Shown here piece by piece: positions 11,491-22,194 of a stretch of DNA of 64,000 nucleotides. Within the stretch, counting starts at the first letter, position 1. The number at the start of each line of letters is the position of its first letter. This stretch comes from Boswellia sacra (taxonomy: Eukaryota; Streptophyta; Magnoliopsida; Sapindales; Burseraceae), in assembly GCA_013180625.2 (NCBI GenBank), contig SNVD02011145.1, positions 186,001 to 250,000 on the forward strand, given 5' to 3'. The notes below the pieces were generated by a model. That model saw only the letters and a program-made list of their open reading frames with translations. It was not told the origin of the DNA and did not search any database. The translations under genes were made by a program, and so were the position numbers.

Positions 11491-13592
11491 TCACTCATCA
11501 CCATCATTATGAATGTCAAAAGAGAAAGCGGTTAGCTGAGCTAAGAGATGCTTAACCTTACGCTGCAAACAAGTAATTTCTTAACAACCTATCTGACCAC
11601 GCAAAAGAATCATATAATTAGAAAAAAACTATTAAGATAGAAACCATGCACACAAAAAGTATAGAAGGATACTTTACTTGATACTGATGAGACATTTGCA
11701 AACATAGTCGTGAGAAGCAGACTACAAACGAAAAACCCGTTCCATGGACGATCGTGGCACCTCCATTGTATTGCATTTCTATTAGTGATAAATGACAGAA
11801 AAATTTGAAAAATGAATAGTCAGGAAACTTACAAAGTAGTGTCCTATGGAACAAAAGGAACGAGCATGTTCGGATCCTTAGTAATCACATGGTTGTGGAT
11901 CAACCCATTGTCATCCTACGTGTAGACGATGTCATTGGGTAAGCCTGAAGGTCACCAATCACATGACCGGCTGGAATAGTCAGGGCAGCTGAAGAAGCTG
12001 GAGGAGAAGGTGGTTGTTGAGCCGCCATAGAAAAAGAAGTCGATGTGCCAGTACTAGAAGAGGAGGCCCTCGATCTCTTCCCACAATGGGTGAAAGAACT
12101 ACCAAAGCGACTAGACACTGCCGGAGGATGAGGAGTGCAATTAGCAGATCGGCCAGGCCTAGTGTATAAGAAGGTGGCTCGAGCCCAATCGATGTAAGGA
12201 ATCATCATCAATGGGAACTCAATAGCACTCAAGTGAATACCGATCATGTAATCCGATACCATTGGCTCTATGGCCAAGTCAGTGGAATCTATCATTAGAA
12301 CTAGTGGTAAAAGAGGAATCAAACGACATGTCAGGCCCTCGAACCAATCCCACACATGATCACCCAGATACCACATCATGCTGCTCACATAGGGAAAGAG
12401 GATGCAGTATAAATTATAGGAGGAAGTGACTCTCATTGCTGCAGGCCGGTTCCCCTCGATTCCTTACCATTCTAAATGAATCTGCAAGGAATAAAGAAAT
12501 ATGGCAAGAGTATGGTATAAATGAAATACTAATTATAATGTTTTTTTACCTTCTCCCAGGTCAGTGTATGAATGTAATCAAAAAAGAAGTCAAGCTCGTG
12601 AGATCTCTCAAACTCTGCACGACGTGCAGCCTACCTCTTTATCCAAGGAAAGGAATAATCCTCACTAGCAAGAAGAGGAGATGGTAGAACTCGTAACTCG
12701 TACGCCCACATCTGTCATAAATAGTACAGAATTAGAAATGGAAGTCATAAGGGCATGATATGAGTGTGTAGAGGAGAAAGAAGTTGCCTCAATAAAAGTA
12801 AAGTAAATCCAAGGACCCTAACAATGCCTCGATAGGCTCGGTCCAAACCAAAATGTAGTTGGTCGAGAGTAGCACAACCCTAGTCAAAATCCCTCACTCG
12901 ATCGAGATCCTGGAGGGCAGAAAGTAAAGTCAAAGCAGTGCTGTTTGACATAATGGCAAAGAGCGTCGTAGGCCACAAATAGACCATAAAGCTACGAGCA
13001 TATTGGTCTATCTCTACAAAAGTTAAAATAGACGTCTGTTTCCAATAGTCATACAAGAGAGCATATCGAATGGCAGTATTGCTCTTAACTTTCACCTCGC
13101 ACCCCAAGAGCTCTTGGATCAACTTTTGCTGATCCCTCGAATCCATGATACAAACATTAATAGGAATTGGCTCGCTGTCGCATGGAAGGTCGGTCAAAGG
13201 AGCAAAATCCAGAGATATGATAGTAATCTCACTAATCGAAAGATGGAATGTGTGGGTCGTATCCATCCACCTCTCGCACAAAGCGGCTAATACCCGACAA
13301 TCGATGTATCGCTGAGCACGCGAGAGACAAGTGATGAACCCATAGAATCCGGTATCAGCAATCCTACTACTAACCGTATCATTCTCTATCTCAATGAACC
13401 AACTATGGGCTCTAGAAAATGCCCCACACATCCTGTTCTCATGATAGTCCTAAAGCGAGAAATTAAAGTCTCTACATGAATACAAGCCCAAACAAATTCG
13501 AAGAAAATGGGAAAGCAAAGAATGAAGAAACTACATACCATGTTGATTATATGGGAAGCCACATCGTAGACAACCGGCACCTCTGGTCTCAT
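11491..13592 (-). pseudogene. Antisense gene A: plant mobile domain (PMD) protein with introns
   Basis: Minus-strand gene whose main exon encodes a plant mobile domain (aminotransferase-like PMD): 'ERWMDTTHTFHLSISEITI', 'LTDLPCDSEPI' and 'YARSFMVYLWPTTLFAIMS'. Exons I can place: 13592-13539 (ATG start), an 89-bp GT-AG intron, 13449 to about 12800, 12711-12550 ('MWAYEL'), 12481 to about 11840, a short exon near 11785-11685, and a last exon ending TGA at 11491-11493. Joins are in frame at the first and third introns. Damage: TGG to TAG just after the ORF end at 12880, a stop in exon 3 and a frameshift near 11910. PMD genes antisense to pol are known in Tat elements; their role is not established. 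Confidence 0.7.
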
Positions 13593-13766
13593 GGAAGACC
13601 CCTCAACATTGATTTCTAGATTGGATTAGTCTCATTCAAGTCTATGTGGACTGGATGACCCGCCACTAGAAAGAAGAAGTTGAGACGAACACGTAGGAAA
13701 AATTCAGGAGCGAATTAGATGAGAAATGAAGAAGTTATTCGCGAAGCTAAAAGAGGATGAGCGAGC

Positions 13767-13860
13767 TTTATAGAAGCCCTCAACTGCCGGTCGGTAGTCA
13801 GACAGCTAGGTGGCTGTTGACCAACAATCGGGTGGCTATCAAACAATCGGCCAGCCATCT
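13767..13860 (-). promoter_or_regulatory. Putative promoter of the antisense PMD gene
   Basis: TATAAA on the minus strand (13772-13767, 'ttctataaagc') lies 175 bp before the PMD ATG. Just upstream sits a module 'ccggtcggtagtcag...ggtggctatcaaacaatcggccagcc' (13785-13855). CTATCAAACA (13836-13845) recurs at 11137 and, in LTR U3, at 17619. The leader between TATA and ATG is pyrimidine-rich. Promoter activity is inferred from layout. Confidence 0.45.
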
Positions 13861-13876
13861 CTCTAATGAAGGGCAA

Positions 13877-13972
13877 AAACAGGAAAGAGAGAAGAAAGAA
13901 GAGAGAGAGAAAAGGGCAAAGAAAAGAAAGAAGAGAGGAAAAAGAAGAGAAAAGAGAAGAGAAGGAAAACTC
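13877..13972 (+). repeat. GA-rich low-complexity tract
   Basis: Nearly pure purine on + ('gaaagagagaagaaagaagagagagag...'), hence CT-rich in the direction of the PMD gene, just upstream of its promoter module. It produces a spurious Lys/Arg/Glu ORF (13757-14035). Confidence 0.8.
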
Positions 13973-14030
13973 TACATCGGTCTTAAGACACTGAAAGAAT
14001 TTTCAAACAAAATCGGTGACAAGCACTTGG

Positions 14031-16044
14031 TGTGAACAGGGCTTTCATCCCGTTAGAACATTTACAACCACGATACTATGTCAAAGCCTCTTTTGAGACT
14101 TAAGGGAATACAAACGACCTATGGGCACGTCTGGAGAAAAGAGTCTCCACCCAATTATTCAATTGGTAATGAATTGGAGCAATTTGATTGCTCGCTTCGG
14201 GACCTTAACTACCCTCATCCCTTTAGAGATGGATTCAGAAAGTTATGTACGAGTCCTTCGACCTGCCCGGATGTAAATTCGGCCTCCACTTGGGAAATAC
14301 CAAATGAAAATATCTCGTATTATTGCTTAGTTTGATTAGCGTTGTTCGTTTTATGCACACATTTCTATTTTTTATCTTTGTTAGACATGTGAGGTGATTA
14401 TTCAATCAATGACAATTGTATATTCATATAAAGAAAGATGGAGGAGAATGGATTACATTTTCTTTCAGACATGGGGGAATGGGAGAAGATTACAACAATT
14501 GTTATTCAACAATAAAGCAAATTCTATATGTCATCCATACAATCCGTCATATATATCACAGGCATTCAAGTCGAGACTCGATAAATAATGAATTCATCAC
14601 CATCATTTGTGAGTCTATTCAATATCTATCAAGTCTCTACATATATATTCATGTTACTCAAGTATTCATTCTAAGTGATAGACTCTCACCATCAATATGA
14701 GTCCACCATCACTTCATGGCATCATACAATCACACTTCTAATCATGATATATTCATACATTCATAAACAATCAAACAAAGCCATAATCTAATATCACGGG
14801 ATTCTAGCTTAGATTTTGATAAATTCTATCATGGCAATTCTACCTATAGCTATTATAGCATAATTCATATGAAGTATCATGGCATTTCTAGCTTAAAACA
14901 TGATTCCCATGGCTTATCCAAGCCTAAACATGGCATTCATGGCATATTCTAGCCTAATTCGTGGCATTCATTGCATATTCTAGCCTAGTTCAAACATCCA
15001 ACATCAATCATGGCATTCGAGGGCAAAACGATAATTCTTACATATTCTATGCTATTTCCTAGCATTCATCAAAGTAAATAAGTTTTCCTATCATGATTCT
15101 AATCATGTGCTCTTAAGCATGATTCTAGACGTGTTCTCCGAATCATGATTCTAAACATTCACAAAAAATAAATAAATTCCTAATCACGATTCTAGAAAAA
15201 AAGAAGGATTGCGGACTTACCCCGACACGCTTATCCATCTTAAAAAACAAATTAGGTTAGAACAATTCATAATAACCCTAAACATGCTTCTAAACATAAA
15301 ATAAAACCCTAAACATGCTTTTCTCTAAGCAAGAAAAATAAAAAAGAGAATAGGAGGGAGGAGAGAATTCTGCTCTCAAGACGTACCCTTTCCGGGTTTA
15401 TAGCAATAGAACGCTTAAAAAAATATTTATATTGGAAAAGACTTCTCGAATTCTCAAGTATGTCTTAAAGAGGGAGAAAGATGATTGTATTCCACAATCG
15501 GTGTGCATTGCAAAGTGAGAGAATGGGGTTTATATAGCAGAGGGGTGAAGCTGAAAAAAATGCTTATAAACAAATTTCTAAAAATAAGCATCCAAGGGCC
15601 GCTCCAATTAGTCGGGCAGCCATCTGATGGACGGGAGGCTATTGGCCAATAGCTGGATGGTTGTCCTGGACAGCCGGGTAGCTGTCTAATGGCTAACTGG
15701 TCAATTTTCATTCGGCCCTTTCTTTTTTTGTCATCCTTCGATGCAACCCCTTTAGACCTTCGTCCTTTCAATCACGTATAACTTTTTCAGTTTAACTCCC
15801 ATTTATGATCTATAAATTCCTATGAAAACTAGACATCCGTAGCTTCACAACGATATATGACTCATTATTAGATTCCTCTCGGATTAATTTCTGTGATTTT
15901 TCAAATTCACATGTTAGTTTTTAAAGCTCTTCACTATCTCCTTCTCACCCTTCTCTTCTTGGCCTCCAAGGGCATTTTGGTCATTCTTTTTGCTCGACAT
16001 TCATCTTCATTTCATCATCGAGCCTCAAAAATTTAGTGTCTACA
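14031..16044 (-). mobile_element. Solo LTR of the Tat family, minus strand
   Basis: 2014 bp with perfect family ends on the minus strand: TGTAGACACTAAATTTTTGA...CCCTGTTCACA. No coding region of its own adjoins it, and element 1 sequence continues on both sides. Flanking pentamers are CTTGG (14026-14030) and CTCAG (16045-16049). They differ at two places, both explained by one CpG deamination each from an original CTCGG, so this is probably a decayed target duplication. TATATAAA on - at 15536-15529. It points into the PMD gene, so its promoter could read that gene. Confidence 0.75.
15529..15536 (-). promoter_or_regulatory. TATA box of the minus-strand solo LTR
   Basis: TATATAAA on the minus strand in 'ctgctatataaacccc', matching the LTR copy at 50239-50246. 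Transcripts would run leftward out of the LTR toward the antisense PMD gene. Confidence 0.55.
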
Positions 16045-17271
16045 CTCAGCTATAGCAATGGTTTAGCAACTCACAAGGAAAGAAGAGCAGCATCAATCCA
16101 TAGAATCTTTGATTGAAATCACATGGAAGAATTCCTCCAAATACTAGAAAGTGATTTGCTAAAGAACACATTGAAAAAAGTAAAATTTAAATTGATTTTA
16201 CATCATTGAGAAGTGCATGAATTCTGTAGGAATTTGCAAAGACAAGGAAAAGATCCCCAATGAGTCAAATGATGAACAACGAGAATACGATGATGAAGAA
16301 CTCAAAAGATTTCCTCAGTAAACCAGAAGAAGTCAAGAATAGAAACAAAAATACTCGAAAGAATGGCATGAAACCCAATGAGTAAAAAGACTAGAAGAAG
16401 CATGAAGAATACTTAGAAGAGGGGCATGAAACCTAACAAATGCAAAATCTAAAGAGATCAAAGAAGAATGAAGAATACTTAGTCAGAGGCTCAAAGAATG
16501 AGAAGGTCTAAACACCGTGAAACAGTGCATGATAGAAGCTTTCCTAGTGGGCATGTATTAGAACGAAGAAGTAGGTGCACTTAAGAATATTTTAAGCCCT
16601 TAGAATAGGCACAAGCCCTAAGAAGGGACGCACTGAAGAATGTTAAAAACCATAAGAAGTAGGTGAACTTGAGAGTATTTAAAGCCCTTAGAATAGGCAT
16701 AAGCCACAAGAAGAGGCGCACTGAAGAATGTTGAAAACCCTAAGAAGTAGGTGCACTTAAGAGTGTTTGAATCCCTTAGAATCAGCGCACTAGAGAGTGT
16801 TACCAAATCCTAATAAGTAGATACACTGAAGAGTGTTAAAAACCCTAAGAAATAGGTGCACTGAAAAGTGTTATATGATAGCATCACAAGGATGCTTTCT
16901 TGCCCTAAATGGGCACATTATCTCCTTACATAGGCACATTCACCCTTAGATGGGCATCTTAGCCCTTGAACGGGCACACTTGCCTTAGATAAACACATCC
17001 ACCCTCAAATGGGCATTTCGGCCCTTGAATGGGCACACTCGTCTTAGATAGACACGTTCGCATATCCGCTCTTAATAGGCACCTCAGCCCTTAGATGGGC
17101 ACATTAGTCCTTAAATGGACCAAACTTTTTGTATGAATAGAAGGAAGTGATGAGAAAGTCCAAAAGAGGGAGGACTAAGTCGAAGATGTTGAGATGGCAG
17201 AAAGAAAGACGAAATAAGAGTACTTTGTCAACTTTTGTGTCTTACAAACCTCTTCAAAGTAAGAGGTAAGC
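16045..17271 (+). repeat. Tandem-repeat 3' region of Tat copy 1
   Basis: Same repeat families as 1-888: about 35-base 'aagaagtaggtgcact...gagtgtt' units (16560-16870) and 20-base 'cccttagatgggcac' units (16900-17120). Ends with the purine-rich 'aaagtaagaggtaag' (17256-17270), a candidate polypurine tract touching the LTR. Copy numbers differ from 1-888. Hypervariable tandem repeats before the 3' LTR are known in Tat/Ogre elements. No gene. Confidence 0.75.
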
Positions 17272-19109
17272 TATAGACACTGAATTTTTTAGGCTTGATG
17301 ATGAAATGAAGATGAATGTCGAGCAAGAAAAATGACCAAGATGCCCTTAAGGGCCAAAAAGAGAAGGGTGAAAAAGAGTTGGTGAGGGTCTCAAAAACTG
17401 ACATCTGACTTTGAAAAATCACAAAAATTAAGCTATGAGGAATCTGATGATGAATCATATACTGTTGCAAAGCTACTGATGTCTAGTTTTATAGAAATTT
17501 ACGAATCGCAAATCAGAGTTGAATTTTAGAAGTTATACGTGATCGAAAGAACAAAGGTCTGAAGGGACTACATCGAAGGATGACAACAAAAGATGAGACC
17601 GACACATTGATCGATCGGCTATCAAACAGCTACCCTGCTATCCAAGATAGTCACCCAACCATCTAACAGATGTCCGACAATTAGCTGATGGCCGACTAGC
17701 TGTTAGATAGCCGCCCGACCATTTGGAGATGGTCGTCATGCTCTTTGTGGCTTATTTTCAAAACCCCTCCCTCTCACTTTGTAATTCACACCGATTGTCG
17801 AATAAAATCACCTCTTCTTCCTCTTGAAGACATGCTCAAGAATTCAAGAAGTCTTTTTCAGGATAAATATTTTCATGTGTTTTATTGCACTAAATCTATA
17901 TAGGGTACGTCTTGAGAGCAGAATTCTCTCCTCCTTCCCATTCTCTCTTTTATTTTTCTTACTTAGAAGAAACATGTTTAAGGTTTATTTTTATGCTTAC
18001 GAGCATGTTTAAAGTTATTATGAATTGTACTAACCCAATTTATTTTACAAGATGGATAAGCGTATCGAAGTAAGTGTACAATCCTCCCTTTTTTAGAATC
18101 ATGCTTAGGAATTCACTTTCTTTGCGAATGCGTAGAATCATATCTAAGAGTACATGCTTAGAATCCTGCTTAAGAGAACATAATTAGAATCATGCTAAAA
18201 AAATTTACTCGCTTTGATGAATGCTAGGAAATAGCATAGAATATGTAAAAATTGTCGTTTTGCCCTTGAATTACTTGTTTGATGATGATTGCTTGAATCA
18301 GACTAGAATATACCAAAAATACCACGTTTAGGTTAGAATATGCCATGAATGACATGTTAGGCTAGAAATGCTATGATAATTGATGTGAGTTATGCTAGGA
18401 TAAGCAATGGGTAGAATTGTCATCATAGAATTTATCAAAATCTATGCTAGAATGACATGATATTAGATTATGGCTTTATTTGATTTATAATTTATGTTTC
18501 TATTTATGAATGTTTTAAGAAGTATAATTGTGTGATGCCATGAAATAATGGTGGACTCACATTGATGGTGAGGGACCATTACTTAGAATAAATGTTCAAA
18601 CATATGAATGTATGGAATATTTCACTACTTTATTGTTGAATAACAATTGTTGTAATCCTCTCTGTTTCCCCTATGTATGAAAGGAAATGTAATATATTCT
18701 ACTCCCTCTTTCTTTGTATGAATATATAGTTGTTTTGATTGAATAATCACCTCATCTGTTTAATGAAGATAAAAAAAGAAATGCGTGCATAAAACGAGCA
18801 ATTTAAGTAGACTATGTAACAACATGATTTATTTCTATTTGGTATTTTCCAAGTAGAAGCCGATTTACATCCAGGCGGGTCAAAAGACTCGTACTTAACT
18901 TCTTGAACATATCTTTGAAGGGATGAAGATAGTTTAGTTACTGAACGATGGATCAAATTGCCCCCATTCATTCCCAATTGAATAATTGGTTGGCGACTCC
19001 TTTCTCCAAGCGTGTCCATGACTCGTTTGTGTTCCATTAAGTTTCAAAAGAGGCTTTGACATAATGTCGTGATCGCAAACACTTTGATAGGATAAAAGCC
19101 TCGTTCACA
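17272..19109 (+). mobile_element. 3' LTR of Tat copy 1
   Basis: 1838 bp, TATAGACACTGAATTTTTTAGG to TCGTTCACA. It is colinear with the LTRs at 889, 49684 and 59289 but has many substitutions and indels relative to them. U3 carries the quasi-palindromic module at 17590-17740, including GGCTATCAAACAGCTA. The expected TATA near 17760 is not recognisable, so this LTR promoter is probably dead. Confidence 0.8.
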
Positions 19110-20164
19110 GTCGCGGCATTGAAATTCAAAGGTTACGGCACAAGATGTGAAGCAAATTTGAAAGTCAAGTTAGAAAGGCTACTGGTTGCGATGCTAGTAG
19201 CTTGGAGTCACGACGCTACTATGAATCGAGAAAAATTCTAATTTCCTTATTTGATTAGAACTTGGATTCCTTCTTGTAAAACATACAAATATATGTTCAT
19301 ATAGTGCATCTAGGGTTAGGATTGAATCCATAGAAGACCCAAAGAGGTTAAGGAGACAACATCAACAAATTGGAGATCAATTCAACTTCAAGATTCATCA
19401 AGATTTTCGAGTTTTTAGTTCTTTTTCTTTCTTCCTTTTCTATCTATGTTTTCAATAAAGATTTTGGGTTTATTAAATTCATGATGAACTAGTTCTTTCA
19501 TTCTAAGGTTGTGATGTAGCCAAAATTTTGATACTCTAGTTAATTGATTCAATACACCAATGTTTAATTCAATTTTGCTGTGCAATTTAATTATATGCTC
19601 AATACTTGTGGAAGTCTGGCCAACTTTTGCTTGAATTTAGATGTGAATTGAGACTGAAAATTAAAATTCATATTAGATCCTAATTAATTTATCATAAATT
19701 GACATAAGATAGAGATATCAATGCAACTTATACAGTCCTGTTAGATTTCTTATATTCAGTAAGTGTTTATAGGTTGTTAGAATTGACAGAGATATAATTC
19801 TTTCTTATAAACATACATTGTTATTGCTTGAGAAAAAATAACAATTACATTAATGAAATTGGTTAGTAACATAAAAATAAACATTGATATTATTGGATTA
19901 AGGAGCTAGTGTGGATAAATTTAGGTAAAATCTAATACCTTAGAGCTTAGTTTCATTGAATTTTTATAACTTGAAATCATTGTTCTTGTTTACATGATTA
20001 ACTCTAAGTTTTAGTTGTTAGTTCATTTAGATTACATCAAAATGTCATTTAATTTTCATTGTTCAAAAAAAAAAATTTGGGTTAGAATAAGCTTAGTAAT
20101 TAATAATTGAATCTCTATAGGAACGATACTTAACTCATTATGCTATTACTTGTTACAATTCTAT
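19110..20164 (+). other. Unclassified repeat-like sequence, no gene
   Basis: AT-rich sequence starting right after the Tat LTR. It resembles untranslated parts of plant LTR elements, for instance 'ctataggaacgatacttaactcattatgctattacttgtta' in parts (about 20117-20156). No ORF, PBS or clear LTR border seen. Possibly a truncated retroelement. Confidence 0.3.
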
Positions 20165-20756
20165 GTACTTGCAGATTTCACAATAGCTGGCACAAGCCAT
20201 TCATGTTCTTAATGACCACAAGAACTGAGACTCCAACTTTTTACTAAAATTCACTTCTTTTTGCACATCAATCAGAGAAACCTGTTGTGGAGAAGTAAAA
20301 ATGATTGCACCATTTATTCTTGTGGTCTGGAGGAATTGGACAATAGAGATGACTTTATCTGAGGTCCCTGGTAGTGAATCAACCATCAAAAAATCAATCC
20401 CTCCTTAATACACATCCTTTACGAATTGCTTGGTGAGCCTTTTCTTGCAAGGTCCCCTCCATATGATAGCCTTAACAGGGTTTTGGGAGCATGAATTTTA
20501 TGGACATAACCGCAAGGTTAGATTCAACATAAACAAAAGACCAGCCAAGATTACTTTGATGAACATCTTAACCTTCTAGGCCAAGCACCTTGGGGATACT
20601 AGGGCCACAAATGTTAATGTTCAAGAGACGCACTTGGAAGTCCATAGATGCTAATGCAAATGAGAGCTGAGCAAAGAAGTGTTTTTTCCAACTCCACATT
20701 TCCTTGATAAAACTTGTATCTTATGCCTAATAGTAGCCAATAATTCAGTAATAGCG
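20165..20756 (-). pseudogene. NBP35: NBP35-like Fe-S scaffold P-loop NTPase pseudogene fragment
   Basis: NBP35 is the cytosolic P-loop NTPase scaffold for iron-sulfur cluster assembly. Reading leftward: a degenerate P-loop 'SRKCGVGKNT' (family GKGGVGKST), then 'NICGPSIPKVLGLEG', '[17 protein letters not shown]', 'PCKKRLTKQFVKDVY', 'DFLMVDSLPGTSDKVISIVQ', 'GAIIFTSPQQVSLIDVQKE' and 'VVIKNMNGL'. These follow the order of NBP35 without intervening introns, suggesting a retrocopy or one exon. The N-terminal four-Cys region and the C-terminal CxxC part are absent. Stops and frameshifts are present and the Walker A lysine context is altered, so it is non-functional. Confidence 0.75.
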
Positions 20757-21764
20757 ACTAAGTTTGCAAAAATGAATATATGAAACATTAGATGATGGAA
20801 GAGATATCAAAACAGAAAATATAGTCAAGGCATCACAAGAATCAAGAAATGTGCATGAATTTAATCTAATGAGATATTTCGGTCAATGACCAAAAATTAT
20901 CTCGTGTAAGTAAAATTATCATATGTTCCACATCAGTTAACTTCTCATACCTACAATTTCCATAAGATATCTACCAAAGGTGAAAGTATAGAATTCCTCC
21001 ATGAAACATGCAAATCAAATAGTGCAATTACACAACAGAGATTTAACAACAATTCTCTTTCAAAAGGTTTTGCAACAATTGAAGTATATTATTTAAGATA
21101 AACTACATTATGTATGTTTGACAAGGATCAATCTTACATCATCATTCCTTCAAGTTTTGGGGTTGTAAAGTATTTTTATGAACAATAAGAAATACCTAAT
21201 TATTGCTTTCAACAAATTAGTACGGTCTCAAATGGTAGCCCAATTAACCCGAAAATGTGAAAATTGAAACCTACAAGTGAATGTTGTTTGATATAGCTGA
21301 AATGTCTTTACCTTTTTCCCTATCTTAATGCTATATCTCCAACTAATTATAAATGCTAAAAGTATTTAAGAAAATCAAGTATCAGGAAAAAAAAAATTCT
21401 AGGAAATCTAAACGTGGTTAAACCAAAATAAGCAAAAAATCAGTATCACACTTTCTCTAGACGAATAGCCCACTAGGATGCAAGGAACTCACAGAAAAAA
21501 GTTTGTAGATTTTTCAACTTTCAAAGCCAAAACACCAACCCTTAATGCCCTAGTCATTAGAAGAAAAAAGTTATTGACAAAAACTCAACTATCCAATAGT
21601 ATACTTTGAGCATATACTGTAGAGATTGGTCATCATTTAACAAGTGAGGTAAAGGAAACAAATCTCTAAAAACAAATTGACTTTGAATTATCATAACTCT
21701 CTTTGTCAACCCTAACCCCCATGAATACTCTCCACGAGCCTATATATTCATGTTATTTACTTGG
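20757..21764. other. AT-rich intergenic sequence
   Basis: No ORF, repeat border or RNA gene recognised. Probably decayed flank of the NBP35-like copy. Confidence 0.4.
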
Positions 21765-21954
21765 TGTTGGGTGTGCGACCAAAGTCCTACATTGACCAGA
21801 CATGGGAAAGAATCATGAACATATAAGTATGGACAAATATATCCATTGGTATGAGGTCTTTTGGGCAGAATCCGAAAACAAATCCATGAGGACTTAGGCC
21901 CAAAGTGGATAATATCATATCAATGTAGGCTTTTGGAGGATCATAGTCCTAACA
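21765..21954 (+). mobile_element. Short LTR (copia/TRIM-like), probably solo or truncated
   Basis: 190 bp beginning TGTTGGGTGTGCGACCAAAGTCC and ending AGTCCTAACA, with internal 'ccattggtatgaggtcttttgggcag' and 'gcccaaagtggataatatcatatcaatgt'. This is the layout of a very common small plant LTR family. It is followed by 'cccgggttcaaagctttcca' (from 21955), which looks like a decayed initiator-Met primer binding site (TGGTATCAGAGC), so it may be a 5' LTR whose internal part is lost. No matching second LTR found. Confidence 0.65.
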
Positions 21955-22194
21955 CCCGGGTTCAAAGCTTTCCATTATAGTCCATAAGAGAAATGCAAAA
22001 ATATTATAATGATTCTGGATAGCCCATCCACTTTGGTTGTAATAGATGCAATCACCATCATCCAATTATATTCAACAATTTAGATGTTCCAACTTCAAAC
22101 AGGAAAATATTTAAGATTATTAAAAAAAACCTAATAATATGTAAATCATATACCTTTTCGAAATCAACTTTCTCAAAATGCACAAATATGTAAG

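Larger units (their letters stand above)
889..19109 (+). mobile_element. Tat-lineage Ty3/gypsy retrotransposon copy 1 (ambisense, decayed)
   Basis: LTR (889-2799), gag-pol on +, antisense genes on -, tandem-repeat 3' region, LTR (17272-19109). The pol order PR-RT-RNaseH-second (archaeal-type) RNase H-IN, plus antisense genes between pol and the 3' LTR, is diagnostic of the plant Tat lineage (Ogre, Retand and relatives). A minus-strand solo LTR is nested at 14031-16044. Outer flanks do not form a target duplication (TAAGC before 889, GTCGC after 19109). This fits 889-2799 being an LTR shared with the preceding copy. Almost all ORFs carry stops, so the copy is dead. Confidence 0.85.

Noticed and set aside
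13757..14035. 92-aa Lys/Glu/Arg-rich ORF
   Set aside because: It is the GA-rich low-complexity tract read in frame, opposite to the PMD gene promoter.
14031..16044. Inverted LTR as the genuine 3' end of an ambisense element with opposed LTRs
   Set aside because: A direct-orientation LTR preceded by the element's 3' repeats exists at 17272, and the flanking pentamers look like a decayed target duplication.
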